Made by a program: the position numbers and the translations under genes | Part shown: piece after piece, positions 1-7,257 of the stretch | Layout: each line of letters begins with the position of its first letter | Numbering within the stretch: position 1 is the first letter of the stretch | Assembly (NCBI GenBank): GCA_007131555.1 | Contig: SLQH01000125.1 | Coordinates: 1 to 14,875 of the forward strand | Origin: Planctomycetota bacterium | Lineage (GTDB): Bacteria; Planctomycetota; UBA11346 | Reading direction: 5' to 3' | DNA length: 14,875 nt | Notes under the pieces: model-generated | Told to the model about the DNA's origin: nothing | Database searches by the model: none | Seen by the model: only the letters and a program-made list of their open reading frames with translations

Positions 1-139
1 AAAGCATGGCAGCCGCGCGTCGGCACGCGGGCCAAGGCCCGGTGCTCCGTGGTGGTTTTGTGATGGGCAGTGCTTATTGGCGAGTCCGGGGCCGAAAAGG
101 CCAAGCCAGGCGACGCGTCAGTCAATTCCTCACAGACCC
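1..139. other. Left-edge segment, no supported gene
   Basis: No gene can be supported here. A rightward frame is open from the window edge to a stop at 141-143, but it is short, arginine-rich and unlike any family I recognise. Two GC-rich hairpins are visible. One has arms CGGGCC/GGCCCG separated by AA near 27-40. The other has GGCC arms around a GAAAA loop at 90-102. Neither is followed by a T-run on either strand, so I do not call them terminators. They lie downstream of the leftward methyltransferase gene and could still help end its transcript. Confidence 0.3.
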
Positions 140-730
140 CTAGACACAGGCCGGTTGGCAGGCCTCAGCCAGACGCAGGATCACGACCTGGGCTGGTGGA
201 CAGTTGAGTAATATCCGCCGATGGGGTTCCAGGGTGAAGGCCGGGGGGCACAGACGACGGAAGCAGCGCAGACTGTAGGTAAACTGCACCATGGGCTGGC
301 CATGGCCCAAGACCTGGGCAAGCGCTGTGAAAATGTCGGTTCGCAGGGTCGGTGGAAAAGAGATCAAGGGCAGGCCGCTGATGATGCCGGCCACCTCCTT
401 AGAAGCCACTCCGGCGGCGTCCAGGATCTTGGGCAGCTGTGAAGCGCAGCCTTCAATCACCGAGGTATTGGGCATGCGTTGGCGGAGCAACTCAGCAAAC
501 CGACCATTGTGTTCGATGGCGATATGACGTTGATCCGGCAACTGTCTATGCAGGGCCCTGGTGAACGGGCCGGTACCCGGACCCAATTCTACGATCACCG
601 AGCCCGGTGCCGGCTGCCCGAGGGCCTGGACCATGGCCTTGGCCAGGATTTTGCTGCTGCTGATCACCGCCCCGGTGCGTTTGGGGTGGCAGACGAATTC
701 TCGCAGAAACCGTACAGTATTGCGCATCAT
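140..730 (-). CDS. Class I SAM-dependent methyltransferase, phospholipid N-methyltransferase-like
   Basis: This protein of about 196 residues probably moves methyl groups from S-adenosylmethionine to a substrate. The SAM-binding motif I is VELGPGTG at residues 47-54, followed by an acidic strand end (IAIEHN) that should bind the ribose. The segment SGLPL at 118-122, after a hydrophobic strand, is typical of the PmtA/rRNA-dimethylase-like group that methylates phosphatidylethanolamine. The start at 730 is chosen because family members begin with a similar RFxREFxxHPxRxGAV stretch. The frame stays open upstream to an ATG at 853, but that extension does not look conserved, and no good Shine-Dalgarno sequence precedes either start. 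The gene stands alone and points left. The family call is fairly sure; the exact substrate (phospholipid, rRNA or a small molecule) is inferred. Confidence 0.7.
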   Translation of the reverse strand: MMRNTVRFLREFVCHPKRTGAVISSSKILAKAMVQALGQPAPGSVIVELGPGTGPFTRALHRQLPDQRHIAIEHNGRFAELLRQRMPNTSVIEGCASQLPKILDAAGVASKEVAGIISGLPLISFPPTLRTDIFTALAQVLGHGQPMVQFTYSLRCFRRLCPPAFTLEPHRRILLNCPPAQVVILRLAEACQPACV

Positions 731-1048
731 ATAATCATAGCAGGGTTTGGACAAGAGGGAAGAGGCTGCTGTGGCCATCGGCACTGCGACCTGGGGCAGC
801 CTATGGTCCAACTGCCGCATCCGCCCTATCACCACGACCCTCCCAGACCCCATAACATAGCGCCGGCTTCAGCCTGCCGCAATGCTTTCAACGGCACCAA
901 CGTTTCCGTACAGCGCCCATGACCCAGACCATGTGCCGTCCAGTCGCTTGTCCGTTTGGCCCCCTCGGTGAGCCACCATATGTACCGGCCACATCCAGCG
1001 CCATGGGCAGGTGATGCGCATGTCTGCATATGCTCTGCTGTGATCACT
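731..1048. other. Intergenic stretch without a supported gene
   Basis: Together with element A and the fxsA leader this makes a gap of about 600 bases between start codons. I see no tRNA, no convincing coding frame and no strong promoter here. The open frames on both strands are short and low in family-like features. The promoter of the leftward methyltransferase should lie in the first hundred bases, but I cannot point to good -35 and -10 boxes. Confidence 0.35.
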
Positions 1049-1210
1049 TGAGTCTAAATCCGGCTGTAGGCTTTAGGGCTGCTGTACAAGGCGATATAGA
1101 CAGATTCGGACTTCCACCCAGAAGGTGAACCGATTCTGTAAGCGTATATCCGCTTGAATAGCAACCCTAAGGCCCAAAGTCCATAGCCTAACTGCTGTTT
1201 TTAGGGTGAA
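1049..1210 (+). repeat. Palindromic intergenic element A (ERIC/MITE-like)
   Basis: This element of about 162 bp is a long imperfect palindrome. The arms CTAAATCCGGCTGTAGGCT and TTAGGGCTGCTGTACAAG match, in reverse complement, TTAGGGTTGCTATTCAAG and the outer segment near the right end. The tip is CACC-CAGAA-GGTG at 1115-1127. The right end reads TTTTAGGGTGAA. Its inverted relative is element B at 10964-11139. The two share 24 identical bases (1054-1077 with 11110-11133) and 19 identical bases (1080-1098 with 11075-11093). No open frame inside looks coding and no clear target-site duplication flanks it. Size, palindromy and intergenic position resemble ERIC or MITE repeats. Transcribed RNA would fold into one long stem-loop. 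Confidence 0.8.
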
Positions 1211-1244
1211 CGAAGGCCTTCACTCTTGGTCCTGCCAAGGGCCA

Positions 1245-1259
1245 AGGGTCGCTGACCCT
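1245..1259. repeat. Short hairpin in the fxsA leader
   Basis: AGGGTC-GCT-GACCCT forms a perfect 6-bp stem about 85 bases before the fxsA start. A separate 10-bp palindrome, GAAGGCCTTC, lies at 1212-1221, directly after element A. No T-run follows, so these are more likely operator or leader structures than terminators. Their role is unknown. Confidence 0.3.
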
Positions 1260-1343
1260 CGGCTTGCCTCATCTGATCCAGCGTGGAGTATGTCTTGCCA
1301 TGCCGTTGCGGTCTACGCCGCAAGCGACTGGTACGGAGGGGTC

Positions 1344-1880
1344 ATGGGGCGGATCGGGTGTGGTTTCCTGTTGCTGGTGTTGGTGGTCCTGTGCGGTGAA
1401 GCCTGGGTCTATGTCCAGGTGGCGCGGGCCATGGATAACGAGTGGCTGGGGGCCGCGCTGGCCCTGGTCGTGTTGAGCATTGCCGGCTGGCGCATCCTGC
1501 GGTGGCGTGGGCAGCGCCTGGCCATGGCCATGATGGGTGGTGATCCGGGTCGTTACATGGTGGCCCTGCTCGGGGCGGCACTGTTGGTGCTGCCGGGCTT
1601 TGCGACCGCCGTGCTGGGCATCCTGCTTCAGATTCCGCCGTTCACGGGATTGCTGGCCCGGCCCGCCAAACGCCTGATGCGACATTTTGCCGGAGCGGCA
1701 GCCGCCCGCATGGGTGGCACGATGGGCAATCCGGCCGCCGGCAATCCCTTTGCCAATCCCATGGGCGGAGCTTTCCCCGGGGCCTTCCCCTTTGCTACCG
1801 GTGGGCTGCGGCCTGATCAGAGCCAGCCGTTCTCAGGCAAGACCATCGACGCCAAGGCCAAGCGGACCGATGCCGACTGA
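1344..1880 (+). CDS. fxsA: FxsA family cytoplasmic membrane protein
   Basis: This 178-residue protein matches FxsA, a small inner-membrane protein known in E. coli for relieving F-plasmid exclusion of phage T7 when overproduced; its normal role is not known. The first membrane helix (about residues 6-27) ends in the family-typical acidic GEAWVYVQV stretch. A second helix spans about 35-50. The pattern LLGAALLVLPGFATAVLGILLQIPP at about 70-95 is the hallmark 'lxPGFxTDxxGxLLxxPP' segment of the family. The C-terminal 60 residues are low-complexity, rich in Gly, Pro, Asn, Ala and Phe. The start at 1344 is fixed by GGAGGGG just upstream; a longer open frame from 1206 has no such support. It overlaps the next gene by 11 bases, so the two are probably translated together. 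Confidence 0.85.
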   Translation: MGRIGCGFLLLVLVVLCGEAWVYVQVARAMDNEWLGAALALVVLSIAGWRILRWRGQRLAMAMMGGDPGRYMVALLGAALLVLPGFATAVLGILLQIPPFTGLLARPAKRLMRHFAGAAAARMGGTMGNPAAGNPFANPMGGAFPGAFPFATGGLRPDQSQPFSGKTIDAKAKRTDAD

Positions 1881-2331
1881 TATTGATCTTGATGTGCCTG
1901 CCGAGGCCGCCCGCCTGCTAGCCGCCCATGGTGGTGATCAGGGCTTGACGGACGCCCTGGATCATGTGGCTCGTCAGTTCCAGGTTCTCCAGACCCGCAG
2001 TCAGCTCTTGCTGACCCTGGGCACCATCACCCTGACCATCACCGGCTTCTCCGGGCCACGCATGGCGGCCAGCGGGGCCTTCGCTCGCTACTGCCTGTCT
2101 CTGGGTCTGGTCCTGGTGCTCAGTTCGCTGATCATGGTGCTGGCCGGGTCTTTGCGCGTACATTGGGTGACCCAGTTCGGCGGTCATGACGCCACCGCGG
2201 TCCTGGAACGGGCTCTGCGCTATCGGGATCGCAAGACGCGCTTTTTCACCATCGAACTGACCGTCCTGATCGCGGGCCTGAGTGCCTACGTCTCCGGGGT
2301 GGTCAGCTATCTGCTGACGGGTTTTGACTGA
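1870..2331 (+). CDS. Small three-helix membrane protein of unknown function
   Basis: I do not recognise this 153-residue protein. The N-terminal 45 residues are amphipathic and soluble (AEAARLLAAHGGDQG, then a helical stretch ending QVLQTRSQ). Three hydrophobic segments follow, at about 46-62, 75-95 and 127-149. Between the second and third is a charged loop with HWVTQFGGHD and RYRDRKTR. The ATG at 1870 lies inside the end of fxsA, overlapping its stop by 11 bases, which suggests translational coupling; the frame is open further upstream but only as a shadow of fxsA. A 53-base gap separates it from the glucosidase. It may be a partner of FxsA in the membrane, but that rests only on position. 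Confidence 0.6.
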   Translation: MPTDIDLDVPAEAARLLAAHGGDQGLTDALDHVARQFQVLQTRSQLLLTLGTITLTITGFSGPRMAASGAFARYCLSLGLVLVLSSLIMVLAGSLRVHWVTQFGGHDATAVLERALRYRDRKTRFFTIELTVLIAGLSAYVSGVVSYLLTGFD

Positions 2332-2384
2332 GCCCCAATAGGCGATCGGCCAACAGCGTCGGTATTCCTTCATGGAGCAGGATC

Positions 2385-4496
2385 ATGAGCGCCTTTCCAG
2401 AATCTGGTCGGATCGATCGTGAGTGGCTGGAAGCCGCCACCGACGAAGACCCCTGGCTGCTTGTTTCGCACGATATCAACAATTCCGAGTATCGAGATGC
2501 CCTGATCGGCAACGGTCTGATCGGGCTCCGCGTCCCGCCTGAGGGCGAGGGCGAGGCCTTTGTGCCGAGCGGTTCCTGTTCGCCCACCGGCTGCCTGATG
2601 CATGGCTTGTGGAGCGATGATCGCTTGATGCCGCCTCCCAAGTGGCATGGCCTGTCATATCACGATGGCAGTGCTGATTTCCGCCGCACGGTGGGTCGGC
2701 ATGAGGACTACGTGCAGACTCTTGATATGCGCACGGCAACCCTGACCACCCAGTGCGAGTGGGTGAACGATGACCGCCGCACGGCCATCACGACCACGTT
2801 GTGGTTGAGCTTGGCTGATGAACGCCTGTTGGTGATCGAGACTCGCATCACCCCGGATTTCTCAGGCGAGGTCGCCTTCACCGATGGCCTGTACGCAGTG
2901 CCTCCCGATCCCGGCCTGTCCGAGCTCATGGCCGCCCGTTACCACTTCGGCGAGGACGGTGAGGCCATCACCCTGCAGATGCGGGCCGGCGAGCGCTTTC
3001 GCCGGGTGGCATGCCATGCCGTGGTGGAGGTCGGGGGCGCCGCGGCCACCACTGCAACGACCATCAACCGTGATCCCACCGCTGGTCAAATCTGTGTGGT
3101 GCGCCGTACGTGTTTCGCCGTGCAGGCTGGCACCACCTACACGGTGCGTCGCATTGCCGCCCTGGCCAGCGATGCCGATGGCGATGATCCTGCCGCCTTG
3201 GCCCGACACAGTGTAGAGGGTGCCCGCACCGGGCTGGCGGCGGCCCGTGCGGCCCATGAGGCGGCCTGGGCCGAGCGCTGGGCCAGCCGCATCGAGGTCG
3301 GCAATCGGCGTTTGCAGCGGGTGATCAACGCGGCCTTGTACCAGTGCTACGCCCAGTTGCCGGCAGGTCGGGCCCACAGCCTTGGCCCGGCCGCCCTGTC
3401 CGGCATGGCCTGGCACGGGCGGGCATTCTGGGATGCGGATCTGTGGACCTTCCCGGTGCTGGGCCTGCTCCATCCTGCCCTCGGGCGCTGTTTCACTGCC
3501 TACCGTGCCGCCACCATCGAGGGTGCGCGTCGCAACGCTGCCGGACGGGGCTACGCTGGGGCCTGCTTTGCCTGGGAATCCGCCGAGACGGGTGACGAGA
3601 AGGTGCCGGTCCCGGCCGTGCATCATCAGCGGCATGTCAACGCCTGCGTGGCCTTGGCTCAGTGGTGGGACAGGCTCATCACCGGCGATGAAGACTACTT
3701 CCGCAGCCATGGCGCCGAAGTCATCATCGCAGCGGCCCGGTATTTTGCCGATCGGGTCCACTTCAATGCCCAGGATGATCGTTACGAACTCCGTCATATC
3801 AAATGTCCGGATGAATACGCCGGGGTGCAGGACAACAACGCCACCACCAACTACGCCTGCGTGGCCACCCTGCGCCTGGCCCAGCGGGCCTGCGCAATCC
3901 TGGGCCGGGAGGCGGATCCGCAGTGGGAGGATATCTGTCGCAAGATGTGGATACCGTTCGACGCTCAGCAGCGTCGTTTCATCGAATACGAAGGTTTCGA
4001 TGCATTCGGTGAATACAGTCGTGGTCTGGCCAAGATCAAGCAGGCCGACACCACCCTGCTCGTCTACCCCTGGGAGATGCCCATGGCTGACGACGTCAAG
4101 ACCAACACCCTCAGTTATTACCGCAGTCTCTACAATGTGAACAAGATCATGATGGCCTCGGCCATCGACGGCATCGTCGATTGCGAACTGGGTGATGGCG
4201 ACATGGCCTGGGCGTCACTCTGCGACCTCTTGCCGCATGTGCGCGGGCCGTTCATGCTGGTCAGCGAAAGTCCGGTCAACGAAACCATGAGTTTCATCAC
4301 CGGCCTCGGCGGCCTGTTGCAGCTGGTGGTCATGGGCTTCGCCGGACTGCGGATTCATGAGGATGCTCTGCACGTACAGGCCTGCCTCCCGGAGGAGGTC
4401 GGCGGCCTGCGGGTGATCGGCGCCCACTATCGCGGGGCCCGCTGTGATATCGTGGTCGATGTCGACGGAGCCCGAATCATACCGGCGGCGTCCTGA
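2385..4496 (+). CDS. GH65-type glucosidase, protein-glucosylgalactosyl-hydroxylysine glucosidase (PGGHG/ATHL1)-like
   Basis: This 703-residue enzyme looks like a glycoside hydrolase of family 65, which cleaves alpha-glucosidic bonds by inversion, either with water or with phosphate. An N-terminal beta-sandwich (about 1-270) leads to an (alpha/alpha)6 barrel. Key segments are GRAFWDADLWTFP with D350, FAWESAETGDE at about 395-405, the acid motif CPDEYAGVQDNN at 474-485 with E477, KQAD at 552-555, and MLVSESP with E628. Human PGGHG (ATHL1) uses D301, E430 and E574, and the spacing here (127 and 151 residues) is close. Presence of E628 favours hydrolysis over phosphorolysis. There is no signal peptide, so it should be cytoplasmic. 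The ATG follows GGAGCAGGATC. It is co-directional with fxsA and the membrane protein and may share their transcript. The true substrate could be a glucosylated galactoside other than the collagen disaccharide. Confidence 0.82.
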   Translation: MSAFPESGRIDREWLEAATDEDPWLLVSHDINNSEYRDALIGNGLIGLRVPPEGEGEAFVPSGSCSPTGCLMHGLWSDDRLMPPPKWHGLSYHDGSADFRRTVGRHEDYVQTLDMRTATLTTQCEWVNDDRRTAITTTLWLSLADERLLVIETRITPDFSGEVAFTDGLYAVPPDPGLSELMAARYHFGEDGEAITLQMRAGERFRRVACHAVVEVGGAAATTATTINRDPTAGQICVVRRTCFAVQAGTTYTVRRIAALASDADGDDPAALARHSVEGARTGLAAARAAHEAAWAERWASRIEVGNRRLQRVINAALYQCYAQLPAGRAHSLGPAALSGMAWHGRAFWDADLWTFPVLGLLHPALGRCFTAYRAATIEGARRNAAGRGYAGACFAWESAETGDEKVPVPAVHHQRHVNACVALAQWWDRLITGDEDYFRSHGAEVIIAAARYFADRVHFNAQDDRYELRHIKCPDEYAGVQDNNATTNYACVATLRLAQRACAILGREADPQWEDICRKMWIPFDAQQRRFIEYEGFDAFGEYSRGLAKIKQADTTLLVYPWEMPMADDVKTNTLSYYRSLYNVNKIMMASAIDGIVDCELGDGDMAWASLCDLLPHVRGPFMLVSESPVNETMSFITGLGGLLQLVVMGFAGLRIHEDALHVQACLPEEVGGLRVIGAHYRGARCDIVVDVDGARIIPAAS

Positions 4497-4594
4497 TCGG
4501 CGTTCGATGATTGCGTCAGGGGGTTGAAAAAGTTGCGAGAACGCTGCTCATATAGAGATGGAGTTCCTGGGCAAGTTGCTCAAGAGCCCGGCGT

Positions 4595-4614
4595 GGGCTG
4601 ACAGTTATCAGCCC
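4595..4614. terminator. Hairpin between convergent genes, possible bidirectional terminator
   Basis: GGGCTGA-CAGTTA-TCAGCCC is a perfect 7-bp stem at the meeting point of the rightward GH65 gene and the leftward lyase gene; its right arm includes the lyase stop codon. A second small stem, AGCCC-GGCGT-GGGCT, overlaps it. No T-run follows on either strand, so the terminator role is inferred from position. Confidence 0.35.
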
Positions 4615-6758
4615 GATCCGCCCAGTGGTACTGGGCTTAGCACCACGGGATCTGTGGGCGTCAGTTCGTCAATAATGGTGCTGTCATCATCGTCGATAGT
4701 GATTGCTCCGACGGGCTCTCCGTCTTCCCTGTGACTCTCCCATAGGTGCTGGCCATGGATTGGCCGCATGACGATCCGGCGCCAGGCAGGCGGAGGTCCT
4801 CCCTGACGGTAGATGTCATCGCCATCAACGACAACCCGCAGGTCGCCGATGGCAAGGGTACGGTCATTGGCGCTGTCGCCGGCAATGCTGCTGACATCCG
4901 GGTGTTCTTCGCCAGTTGCAACCACGGTCAGCACCACCAAGTGATCGCCATCAGCGGATTCGAAATTGATCCAGCGATTGGTGCCATAGGTCTCGCCATT
5001 GAAAAAGAAGTTGGATCCGCGGTTCAAGGTCCCTTGGTTGAAGCTCACCGAGGATGGATAGAGCACCGTCGCCCGCAAGCTGCCGTTGGGTCCGTGAACG
5101 GTAAAGGAGTTTTCGTCGGTGGTGATGGTGTTGATTCCATCTACGGCGGCGTATTGCCAGAAATGCCCATTATTGCTGGTGTCCGAGATGACGAATACCG
5201 CTTGCGCCCCAGAGGCATCGCTGAAATCACTGAGCAGGCGACGGGTGTGATTGCCGACATTGAGATTGGTCGTGCTCATGTATCCGACCAAGGCGCCCGA
5301 ACCATCCCAATTGAGGAGGGGCGTATTGGTAGTGGTGATAATGTCTCCCTGACGACTTCCGCTGACATTGCTCGGAGGGGTCGTGCCGGGGTTCTCCACA
5401 TAGAGGGTATTCTGGAGACGATAGTAAGGGTTGCCGCTGCTGTAACGTCCGCCGCCAACTGCCAGGGGGCCGCCCATGCCGTTGATGCGAAAGCTGAGAC
5501 CGTCAGGGCCATTATGTCCGCCAGGGGTACGCCTGCGCAGATTGACACCAATAATAATGTCGTCTTCATCGTGGTAGCGATTACGAAACATATTCGTTCC
5601 GTTTCCGCTATGGTCTTGAAAGAGGGCTCGCCACTCAGGAATATTGAGGGGGTTTTCTGTCTCCCCATGGCCTGGATGGTAGAGAATCGAATAGATGATG
5701 CCAGAGCGTTCGTTGTCCCAGCTCTGATCGCCAGCGGCGCCGCGCATCCGATCGTACATCCACACTTGGCCAGGGATAAGGGCGTCTGGGAGAAAGGCGA
5801 AGCTCAGGCCATAGACTCCTTCGCCCATGGAATGGTTGTTGTCATCAGTGAAGTCAAAATGAGAGCCGATCAGCCCCTCGGCCAGGTGTTCGGTGCTGAT
5901 GGTGCGATAGAGGGCTGTGGCGGCAGTGGGGGTCCACCAGGTGTGGGCCATGGCCTGATTGCCCATAAAGCGGTCGCCTCCATCAACCAGGCGCTCATAG
6001 GCAATCGTTGCGGGACCGACAATGGCCATGGGAAAGGTCATGTATCCCAGGCCCTCATAGTTCCATCCCGGGCTTGAATCGGTGCCGAGATTGGCATTCA
6101 GATAGTTCCGTGTGCGGTTGATGGCGCCCTCCAGGAGACTGCTGTCAACGCTGTCGTCTGTGGCAAGGTATCCCAGTAAGGCCGAGGCACCGCGCAGGCC
6201 CTGCCAGTTGCTGGATGTAGCAGTGTTTTGCGATGTTCCACCATGGTTCTGAATTAGATCGCTCTGCTCTTTGAGGGCTGCCGAGACGGTGGCGTTAAAA
6301 CCATCTGCCTGCCAGGCATCCGAATGATAACAGAAGTCGTAGGCCAAGGCGACATGGGTGTTCCACATGTACATACGTAGGCCAAATGTTCCGGTCTCTG
6401 CCCAGCGATTGCCGCCGCTGTTGTAGTTCAAGGTGTCTTGGGTATAGGTGCGAGCCTTCTCAGCCCATGTTTCATCACCGGTCAGCACATACAAAAAGGC
6501 GCAACTGCTGGCGCTCCACGCATCATTATACGGCTCAAATGGCCGAGATGTATTTTCCGCATCGTGCAATAACTGCTGATACATGGACTGCCAAGGCTCC
6601 TGGGTAATCCTTTCACGCAGAGCGGGAATGACCTCCGGGCCAAACAGGAGTCGTGGATGCATTGGCCCCTCGCTTGCCGAGGGGGCCTGTGTTGTCAGTA
6701 GGACCAATCCCAGAAACAGCCAGCCAGCATGTCGGATCAAGCAGGTCATCAGTATCAT
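4608..6758 (-). CDS. Secreted heparinase II/III-like polysaccharide lyase
   Basis: This protein of about 716 residues is probably an exported lyase that cuts uronic-acid-containing glycans by beta-elimination. The N-terminus has a basic start, a hydrophobic core (WLFLGLVLL) and a likely cleavage site near residue 28. Residues about 40-380 form an alpha/alpha-toroid, with SNWQGLRGAS around 183-192 and WNYEGLGYMTFP at 232-243, the kind of Asn/Tyr-rich motifs that line the active site in this clan. From about 400 a beta-sandwich follows, with the family-typical GGHNGPDGLSFRINGMGGPL pattern. The start at 6758 is chosen because GAGGA lies 8 bases upstream; the frame is open to 6800. Its own upstream region carries several inverted repeats. 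The exact PL family and substrate are not clear. It is the only clearly secreted enzyme in the window. Confidence 0.72.
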   Translation of the reverse strand: MILMTCLIRHAGWLFLGLVLLTTQAPSASEGPMHPRLLFGPEVIPALRERITQEPWQSMYQQLLHDAENTSRPFEPYNDAWSASSCAFLYVLTGDETWAEKARTYTQDTLNYNSGGNRWAETGTFGLRMYMWNTHVALAYDFCYHSDAWQADGFNATVSAALKEQSDLIQNHGGTSQNTATSSNWQGLRGASALLGYLATDDSVDSSLLEGAINRTRNYLNANLGTDSSPGWNYEGLGYMTFPMAIVGPATIAYERLVDGGDRFMGNQAMAHTWWTPTAATALYRTISTEHLAEGLIGSHFDFTDDNNHSMGEGVYGLSFAFLPDALIPGQVWMYDRMRGAAGDQSWDNERSGIIYSILYHPGHGETENPLNIPEWRALFQDHSGNGTNMFRNRYHDEDDIIIGVNLRRRTPGGHNGPDGLSFRINGMGGPLAVGGGRYSSGNPYYRLQNTLYVENPGTTPPSNVSGSRQGDIITTTNTPLLNWDGSGALVGYMSTTNLNVGNHTRRLLSDFSDASGAQAVFVISDTSNNGHFWQYAAVDGINTITTDENSFTVHGPNGSLRATVLYPSSVSFNQGTLNRGSNFFFNGETYGTNRWINFESADGDHLVVLTVVATGEEHPDVSSIAGDSANDRTLAIGDLRVVVDGDDIYRQGGPPPAWRRIVMRPIHGQHLWESHREDGEPVGAITIDDDDSTIIDELTPTDPVVLSPVPLGGSG

Positions 6759-6795
6759 GGCTGCATTCCTCACGGGTATTGTTACCGAAGCGTCA

Positions 6796-6830
6796 GTCAC
6801 TGCTCATGTCCGATAGGTCTGAGCAGTGAC
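6796..6830 (-). promoter_or_regulatory. Perfect 11-bp inverted repeat upstream of the lyase start
   Basis: GTCACTGCTCA and its exact reverse complement TGAGCAGTGAC flank a 13-base spacer, ending 37 bases before the lyase start codon. This could be a protein operator with two half-sites or an RNA hairpin in the 5' leader. There is no T-run after it, which argues against a simple terminator. Which regulator would bind is unknown. Confidence 0.55.
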
Positions 6831-6920
6831 GGTCATCAGGCTGTATGCCTCTCCACATGTGAGCTGTGCAGACCTCAAGAAGGTAGTTGGCAGGACATCC
6901 TCAAAAGAGGCTTTGCCACA

Positions 6921-6936
6921 GATCCTAACCAGGATC
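6921..6936. promoter_or_regulatory. GATCCT/AGGATC inverted repeat containing CCAGGAT
   Basis: GATCCT-AACC-AGGATC is a perfect 6-bp inverted repeat with a 4-base spacer. It includes CCAGGAT at 6929-6935, the same heptamer as in the palindrome upstream of the AraC gene (10016-10022). The match suggests, but does not prove, that the same regulator acts at both places. Confidence 0.3.
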
Positions 6937-7211
6937 CGTAGAGGATCAGGTTCTGGGGAGAGGCTATCATCGCGATTCACGGGGACCACGATCAGTAAAC
7001 GTTTGAGCAGCACAAGTGTGACTCATTGTGACTGATCTGGGTGTTGTGTGACCATGCAGGCAGTTGAAATGTCCCGGCGCGAAGAGCCAGATGTTCTCGA
7101 GGCGACTTATCGTCGCTTTCGCCAAGAGTGCGCTCCGGGAATTTCTTGGTCCAGGGGGGTTGCGAGTTAATGGTCAAGCCATCCAGAGAAACGCTGATGC
7201 GTCACCCGATG

Positions 7212-7231
7212 GCCACCGTTCTTCCGGCGGC
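7212..7231 (-). terminator. Hairpin after the propeller-protein gene
   Basis: Read leftward, GCCGCCG-GAAGAA-CGGTGGC forms a 7-bp stem with one G-U pair, starting about 27 bases after the stop of the 7258-9243 gene. No T-run follows. It may stop or stabilise the end of the two-gene operon transcript, an inference from its place. Confidence 0.3.
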
Positions 7232-7257
7232 ACAATGACCTGGCTGCGGATCGGCGC

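Larger units (their letters stand above)
6759..7257. other. Regulatory intergenic region upstream of the lyase
   Basis: No coding frame here looks real. The 500-base gap separates the lyase gene from the end of the YesU operon, so the lyase probably has its own promoter here. Visible structure includes an 11-bp inverted repeat (6796-6830), a GATCCT/AGGATC hairpin (6921-6936), the 8-bp palindrome AAACGTTT (6997-7004), a double TGTGACT near 7016-7033, and a stem near 7212-7231 after the upstream gene. I could not identify convincing -35 and -10 boxes. Confidence 0.5.

Noticed and set aside
1049..1210. Target-site duplication around element A (or B)
   Set aside because: The bases next to the ends do not match between the two sides in either copy, so transposition cannot be shown from the flanks.
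1206..1343. Longer start for fxsA with a GTG inside element A
   Set aside because: The added residues are not like FxsA, and GGAGGGG marks the ATG at 1344.
2862..3797. Leftward open frame opposite the GH65 gene
   Set aside because: It is a GC-driven shadow; the GH65 frame carries all catalytic motifs.
4746..6077. Long rightward open frame (443 codons) opposite the lyase gene
   Set aside because: It lies antisense to a gene with a clear family fold and signal peptide, and its own translation shows no recognisable domain.
6804..7177. Small leftward frames (61-69 codons) in the lyase upstream region
   Set aside because: They overlap inverted repeats, have no ribosome sites that I can see, and resemble no protein.
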